17,666 nt of DNA from an uncultured Blautia sp. (lineage in GTDB: Bacteria > Bacillota > Clostridia > Lachnospirales > Lachnospiraceae), in the NCBI GenBank assembly GCA_946538475.1, contig CAMNGN010000023.1, positions 1 to 17,666 on the forward strand, written 5' to 3'. A program made the position numbers and the translations under genes. The notes beneath the pieces are model-generated. The model saw only the letters and a list, made by a program, of their open reading frames with translations, was not told the DNA's origin and made no database searches. Shown here piece by piece: positions 14,436 through 17,666 of this stretch. Within the stretch, counting starts at the first letter, position 1; every line of letters starts with the position of its first letter.

Positions 14436-15830
14436 ATGGAAAAAACGATGGAGAAAATTGTCACGCTCGCCAAAGCCAGAGGCTTTGTGTATCCGGGTTC
14501 CGAGATCTACGGAGGCCTTGCCAACACATGGGACTACGGCAACCTGGGCGTGGAACTCAAGAACAATGTAAAACGTGCGTGGTGGCAGAAATTTGTGCAG
14601 GAATCCCCGTATAACGTCGGCGTTGACTGCGCGATCCTTATGAACCCGCAGACATGGGTGGCCTCGGGACATCTGGGCGGCTTTTCCGATCCGCTGATGG
14701 ACTGCCGCGAATGTCACGAAAGATTCCGCGCGGATAAGATCATCGAGGATTACAGTGCCGAGAACGGTATCACTCTTGAAAGCTCTGTCGACGGATGGTC
14801 CCAGGAACAGATGAAGAACTTTATCGAAGAGCACAATGTTCCCTGCCCGACCTGCGGCAAACACAATTTTACCGATATCCGTCAGTTCAACCTGATGTTC
14901 AAGACCTTCCAGGGCGTAACCGAGGATGCAAAAAACACGGTATATCTTCGTCCGGAAACCGCACAGGGCATCTTTGTAAACTTTAAGAATGTGCAGAGAA
15001 CTTCCCGCAAGAAGATCCCGTTCGGCATCGCACAGGTCGGTAAATCCTTCCGTAACGAGATCACACCGGGCAACTTTACCTTCCGTACACGTGAGTTTGA
15101 GCAGATGGAACTCGAATTCTTCTGCGAGCCCGACACCGATCTGGAATGGTTCGCATACTGGAAGAAGTTCTGCCTCGACTGGCTGTCCTCGCTCGGCCTC
15201 AAAGAGGAAGAAGTGCGCTACCGCGATCACGATCCGGAAGAGCTTGCTTTCTACAGCAAAGCGACCACAGACGTAGAATTCCTCTTCCCGTTCGGCTGGG
15301 GCGAGCTTTGGGGCATCGCTGACCGTACAGACTACGACCTCACCTGCCATCAGAACGTATCCGGACAGGATATGAGCTACTTTGATGACGAGAAGAAAGA
15401 AAAATACATCCCGTATGTCATCGAACCGTCCCTCGGCGCAGACCGTATGGTCCTTGCCTTCCTGTGCAGCGCATACGACGAGGAAGTGCTGGACGCAGAG
15501 AAGAACGACGTTCGTACCGTGCTTCATTTCCATCCGGCTCTGGCACCTGTGAAGATCGGTGTTCTGCCGCTCTCCAAAAAACTGGCAGAAGGAGCAGAGA
15601 AGATCTACAGCAGACTCTCCAAAAAGTATAACTGCGAGTACGATGACAGAGGAAACATCGGCAAACGTTACAGAAGACAGGACGAGATCGGTACACCGTT
15701 CTGCGTCACCTACGACTTCGATTCCGAGACCGACGGCGCTGTGACCGTACGTGACCGTGACTCCATGGAGCAGGTAAGAGTAAAGATCGATGAGCTTGAG
15801 GCATATTTCGCCGATAAATTTGATTTTTGA
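14436..15830 (+). CDS. glyS: Glycine--tRNA ligase, single-chain homodimeric type
   Basis: Encodes 464 residues of the class II homodimeric GlyRS found in Firmicutes, archaea and eukaryotes, distinct from the two-subunit bacterial enzyme. It charges tRNA-Gly with glycine using ATP. The N-terminal GGLANTWDYGNLGVEL segment is diagnostic. A zinc site is supplied by C90, C93, C137 and C140. Class II motif 2 includes FRNEITPGNFTFRTREFEQ, with RPETAQGIF just before it. Motif 3 is EPSLGADRMVLAFL, followed by an anticodon-binding domain (about 365-464). The start ATG follows AGGAG, and a clear promoter lies upstream. No T-box is possible in the short leader. No strong terminator follows. Only a 6-bp stem at 15840-15863 is visible. 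Confidence 0.97.
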   Translation: MEKTMEKIVTLAKARGFVYPGSEIYGGLANTWDYGNLGVELKNNVKRAWWQKFVQESPYNVGVDCAILMNPQTWVASGHLGGFSDPLMDCRECHERFRADKIIEDYSAENGITLESSVDGWSQEQMKNFIEEHNVPCPTCGKHNFTDIRQFNLMFKTFQGVTEDAKNTVYLRPETAQGIFVNFKNVQRTSRKKIPFGIAQVGKSFRNEITPGNFTFRTREFEQMELEFFCEPDTDLEWFAYWKKFCLDWLSSLGLKEEEVRYRDHDPEELAFYSKATTDVEFLFPFGWGELWGIADRTDYDLTCHQNVSGQDMSYFDDEKKEKYIPYVIEPSLGADRMVLAFLCSAYDEEVLDAEKNDVRTVLHFHPALAPVKIGVLPLSKKLAEGAEKIYSRLSKKYNCEYDDRGNIGKRYRRQDEIGTPFCVTYDFDSETDGAVTVRDRDSMEQVRVKIDELEAYFADKFDF

Positions 15831-15864
15831 GTAAATAATCAGTAAAGATACGACAAATTACTGT

Positions 15865-15893
15865 TTGACACGGCCGGGCCTCGTTGCTACAAT
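15865..15893 (+). promoter_or_regulatory. Strong sigma-A promoter for pfp
   Basis: A consensus TTGACA (15865-15870) is separated by 17 bases from TACAAT (15888-15893), and TG at 15885-15886 gives an extended -10. Predicted initiation is near 15900, about 100 nt before the pfp ATG. This is one of the two best promoters in the window, as expected for a highly expressed glycolytic gene. Confidence 0.88.
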
Positions 15894-15899
15894 ATTGCG

Positions 15900-16000
15900 T
15901 GTCGTGTTAATAAACCAAATAAGTAAGTTTTGTATCATTCCGGCAAAAATACCGGACAGATACATAAAGAACATTAAATTGGCGTTAGGAGGAAATAATC
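15900..16000 (+). promoter_or_regulatory. pfp 5' leader with a two-tier hairpin
   Basis: The leader holds a hairpin with a lower 6-bp stem (TGTATC 15931-15936 with GATACA 15959-15964), a symmetric 2x2 internal loop, an upper 5-bp stem (TCCGG 15939-15943 with CCGGA 15952-15956) and an A-rich 8-base loop. It lies about 26 nt before the ribosome site TAGGAGG, so it does not itself cover it. There is no following T-run. I do not recognise it as a known riboswitch. It may stabilise the mRNA, which is inference. Confidence 0.45.
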
Positions 16001-17269
16001 ATGGCCAAAAAACGTAACATTATCGTCGGACAGTCGGGCGGCCCGACATCGGTTATCAATTCCAGTCTTGCAGGCGTTTACAAAAACGCGATCGAGCGTG
16101 GATTTGACAAAGTCTATGGTATGCTTCACGGTATACAGGGCCTTCTGGACGAGCAGTACATCGACCTGTCCACACAGATCCATTCCGAGCTGGACATCGA
16201 GCTCCTGAAAAGAACACCGTCCGCGTTTCTTGGCTCATGCCGTTTTAAACTTCCGGAGATTCACGAGAACAAAGAGATCTATGAGAAGATCTTTGATATC
16301 CTCAACAAGCTTGAGATCGAAGCCTTCATCTACATCGGCGGAAACGATTCCATGGATACGATCAAAAAGCTTTCGGATTACGCGATCCTGACCGGCCACA
16401 CGCAGAAATTCCTGGGCGTACCGAAGACCATCGACAATGACCTTGCTCTTACAGACCACACACCGGGCTTCGGCAGCGCTGCAAAATATATCGGTGCATC
16501 CACCAAGGAAGTTATCCGTGACGCAGAAGGCCTTACCTACAAAAAGAACATGATCACCATCATGGAGATCATGGGACGCAACGCAGGATGGCTGACCGGA
16601 GCAACAGCGCTGGCAAAACAGGAAGACTGCGAAGGACCGGACCTCATCTACCTTCCGGAGATCGCTTTTGACGTGGATAAATTCCTCGAGAAAGTGAAAG
16701 AACTGCTGAAAAAGAAATCCTCCATCGTGATCGCCGTCTCCGAAGGCATTAAGCTTGCTGACGGCCGTTACGTAGGCGAACTCGGCAGCATGGGCGACTA
16801 TGTCGATGCATTCGGCCACAAACAGCTTACCGGAACCGCCACTTATCTGGCAAACTTCCTGCAGGGCGAGATCGGCTGCAAGACAAGAGCAGTGGAGCTT
16901 TCCACTCTGCAGAGAAGTGCTTCTCATATGGCTTCCCGCGTCGACATCGACGAGGCATTCATGGTCGGTGGTGCTGCTGTTAAGGCAGCAGACGAAGGCG
17001 ACACCGGCAAGATGGTCGTCATCGACCGTATCTCCGACGATCCGTACATGTCTGCAACCGGAATCTACGACGTACACCGCATCGCAAACGAGGAGAAGCT
17101 CGTTCCGCGCAGCTGGGTGAACAAAGAGGGCAACTACGTGACAGAAGACTTTATCGACTACATCCGTCCGCTCATCCAGGGCGATTACCAGCCGATCATG
17201 GTCAACGGTCTTCCGAGACACCTTGTTCTCAATACCGGCCGCGGAACAGGCAAAAAACGCGGCAAATAA
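16001..17269 (+). CDS. pfp: Phosphofructokinase of the pyrophosphate-dependent type
   Basis: Encodes 422 residues of the phosphofructokinase family, which phosphorylates fructose 6-phosphate to fructose 1,6-bisphosphate in glycolysis. The N-terminal GQSGGPTSVINSSLAG forms the phosphate-donor site. GGNDS (113-117) and PKTIDND (141-147) are the discriminating motifs. ATP-dependent enzymes have a Gly where this protein has D116 and K142, and Asp plus Lys there is the pyrophosphate-type signature. D145 is the catalytic base. MGRNAGWL follows as in the family. The length exceeds the roughly 320 residues of bacterial ATP enzymes and fits the longer PPi group. It has its own strong promoter and a leader hairpin, and ends before a palindromic terminator. 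Donor specificity is inferred from residues only. Confidence 0.93.
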   Translation: MAKKRNIIVGQSGGPTSVINSSLAGVYKNAIERGFDKVYGMLHGIQGLLDEQYIDLSTQIHSELDIELLKRTPSAFLGSCRFKLPEIHENKEIYEKIFDILNKLEIEAFIYIGGNDSMDTIKKLSDYAILTGHTQKFLGVPKTIDNDLALTDHTPGFGSAAKYIGASTKEVIRDAEGLTYKKNMITIMEIMGRNAGWLTGATALAKQEDCEGPDLIYLPEIAFDVDKFLEKVKELLKKKSSIVIAVSEGIKLADGRYVGELGSMGDYVDAFGHKQLTGTATYLANFLQGEIGCKTRAVELSTLQRSASHMASRVDIDEAFMVGGAAVKAADEGDTGKMVVIDRISDDPYMSATGIYDVHRIANEEKLVPRSWVNKEGNYVTEDFIDYIRPLIQGDYQPIMVNGLPRHLVLNTGRGTGKKRGK

Positions 17270-17292
17270 TTATAACAAATACGGCTGACTAT

Positions 17293-17318
17293 AAGTGCAC
17301 CGCCATGGCGGTGCACTT
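17293..17318. terminator. Perfect palindromic terminator after pfp
   Basis: A 26-base perfect palindrome (17293-17318) folds as an 11-bp GC-rich stem with a CATG loop, 23 nt after the pfp stop. The T-run is short on the + strand (TTT then CTG) and equally weak on the minus strand, so efficiency may be moderate. The symmetry would let it act in either direction. Confidence 0.72.
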
Positions 17319-17342
17319 TCTGTCGCTTGGGACTATTTTCAA

Positions 17343-17581
17343 GGTCCGATTCTCCCTTCCCGTCTCGCATCAGCCCTCTCGCCTCAGATGTATCAGGCTG
17401 TGAACCGTTGTGCCTGCCCGAAGAGACAAACGTCTTAGAAAGACTTTTCCGCGAAGGCTCTCCTGAGCGGAAACTTAGTCTTTCTTAGGCGGTTGGCTCT
17501 GAGGATCAGCAGGTACCGGTTCACAGCCTGATACATCTGAGGCGAGAGGACTGATGCGAGACGGGAAGGGAGAACCGGACC
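17343..17581. repeat. 239-bp long inverted repeat / giant hairpin element
   Basis: The outer arms, 17343-17407 and 17517-17581, are complementary at 63 of 65 positions. The interior also folds back: CCTGC (17413-17417) with GCAGG (17509-17513), then 17422-17445 with 17477-17500 with a few mismatches, then 17446-17452 with 17467-17473, and a small apical stem at 17455-17464. The result is one continuous hairpin of about 100 pairs. No open frame of note lies inside. It could be a miniature inverted-repeat element, a structured RNA gene or a long palindromic repeat. I see no convincing target-site duplication in the flanks. I do not recognise it as a named family. Confidence 0.9.
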
Positions 17582-17591
17582 GCGAATAATG

Positions 17592-17620
17592 ATTTATTTC
17601 TTTTCTTTGTGTGAAATCAA
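17592..17620 (-). promoter_or_regulatory. Candidate minus-strand promoter abutting the giant hairpin
   Basis: On the minus strand TTGATT (complement of 17615-17620) is followed after 17 bases by ATAAAT (complement of 17592-17597), or after 18 by TAAATC. Predicted initiation at about 17585 is only a few bases outside the base of the hairpin at 17581. The boxes are imperfect and the region is AT-rich, so this may be chance. Confidence 0.35.
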
Positions 17621-17621
17621 C

Positions 17622-17650
17622 TTGACTATTTAGCGCGAAATCTATAGAAT
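17622..17650 (+). promoter_or_regulatory. Sigma-A promoter reading off the right edge
   Basis: TTGACT (17622-17627) and TAGAAT (17645-17650) are separated by exactly 17 bases. Initiation would be near 17657, so the transcript and its gene lie beyond the window. Confidence 0.65.
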
Positions 17651-17666
17651 GATTATATGCGGATTA

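Noticed and set aside
14211..15533. Minus-strand open frame (440 codons) antisense to glyS and the end of recO
   Set aside because: It is a codon-bias shadow of glyS. It has no recognisable domain or start signals.
15840..15863. Terminator for glyS
   Set aside because: Only a 6-bp AT-rich stem with a 12-base loop and three T residues. It is too weak, and it runs into the -35 box of the pfp promoter.
16235..17221. Minus-strand open frame (328 codons) antisense to pfp
   Set aside because: Same reasoning: pfp is a complete conserved protein and the reverse frame shows no family pattern.
17343..17581. Integron attC site or IS-end pair as the explanation of the giant inverted repeat
   Set aside because: The arms are far longer and more perfect than attC. 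No integrase core motifs are recognised at the ends, there is no transposase gene, and no clear target duplication. Only TA dinucleotides at 17334-17335 and 17587-17588 flank it loosely.

Overview
The window is a gene-dense chromosomal segment of about 17.7 kb, roughly 50% GC by eye, with almost everything on the + strand. Gene content points to a Gram-positive anaerobe of the Clostridia, most likely Lachnospiraceae. The reasons are strong AGGAGG-type ribosome sites with one TTG start, an anaerobic NrdG activase, a single-chain glycyl-tRNA synthetase, a pyrophosphate-type phosphofructokinase, and several small proteins (DUF1292, DUF5662, DUF6553-like) that I know mainly from that family. I cannot name a species. 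I see no phage, insertion-sequence transposase, CRISPR array, tRNA or rRNA.

Layout. (1) Positions 1-3565: a strong extended -10 promoter and a structured leader feed rpsO. A terminator-like hairpin separates rpsO from pnp. nrdG and dut follow and end at a long palindromic terminator. (2) 3574-3942: the only minus-strand gene, a DUF1292 protein with an N-terminal cysteine cluster, convergent with dut and divergent from xth. Each side of the divergent gap has its own promoter. (3) 4137-7363: xth (exonuclease III family), a GH13 glycogen-debranching-like protein that has lost most catalytic residues, and a DUF5662 protein overlapping it by ATGA. (4) 7480-9024: putP with a TTG start, followed by a terminator. 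(5) 9151-14370: a compact run of DUF6553-like protein, M16C metallopeptidase, era and recO. (6) 14436-15830: glyS with its own promoter. (7) 16001-17269: pfp with a strong promoter, a 100-nt leader and a terminator. (8) 17343-17581: a 239-bp long-hairpin element in otherwise non-coding DNA, followed by a promoter reading off the right edge.

Most genes are housekeeping: RNA turnover and ribosome assembly (rpsO, pnp, era), nucleotide supply and repair (nrdG, dut, xth, recO), translation (glyS) and glycolysis (pfp). The parts that deserve attention are the 239-bp hairpin element, which may be transcribed leftward from a promoter abutting its base, the degenerate GH13 protein and its DUF5662 partner, and several structured untranslated leaders.
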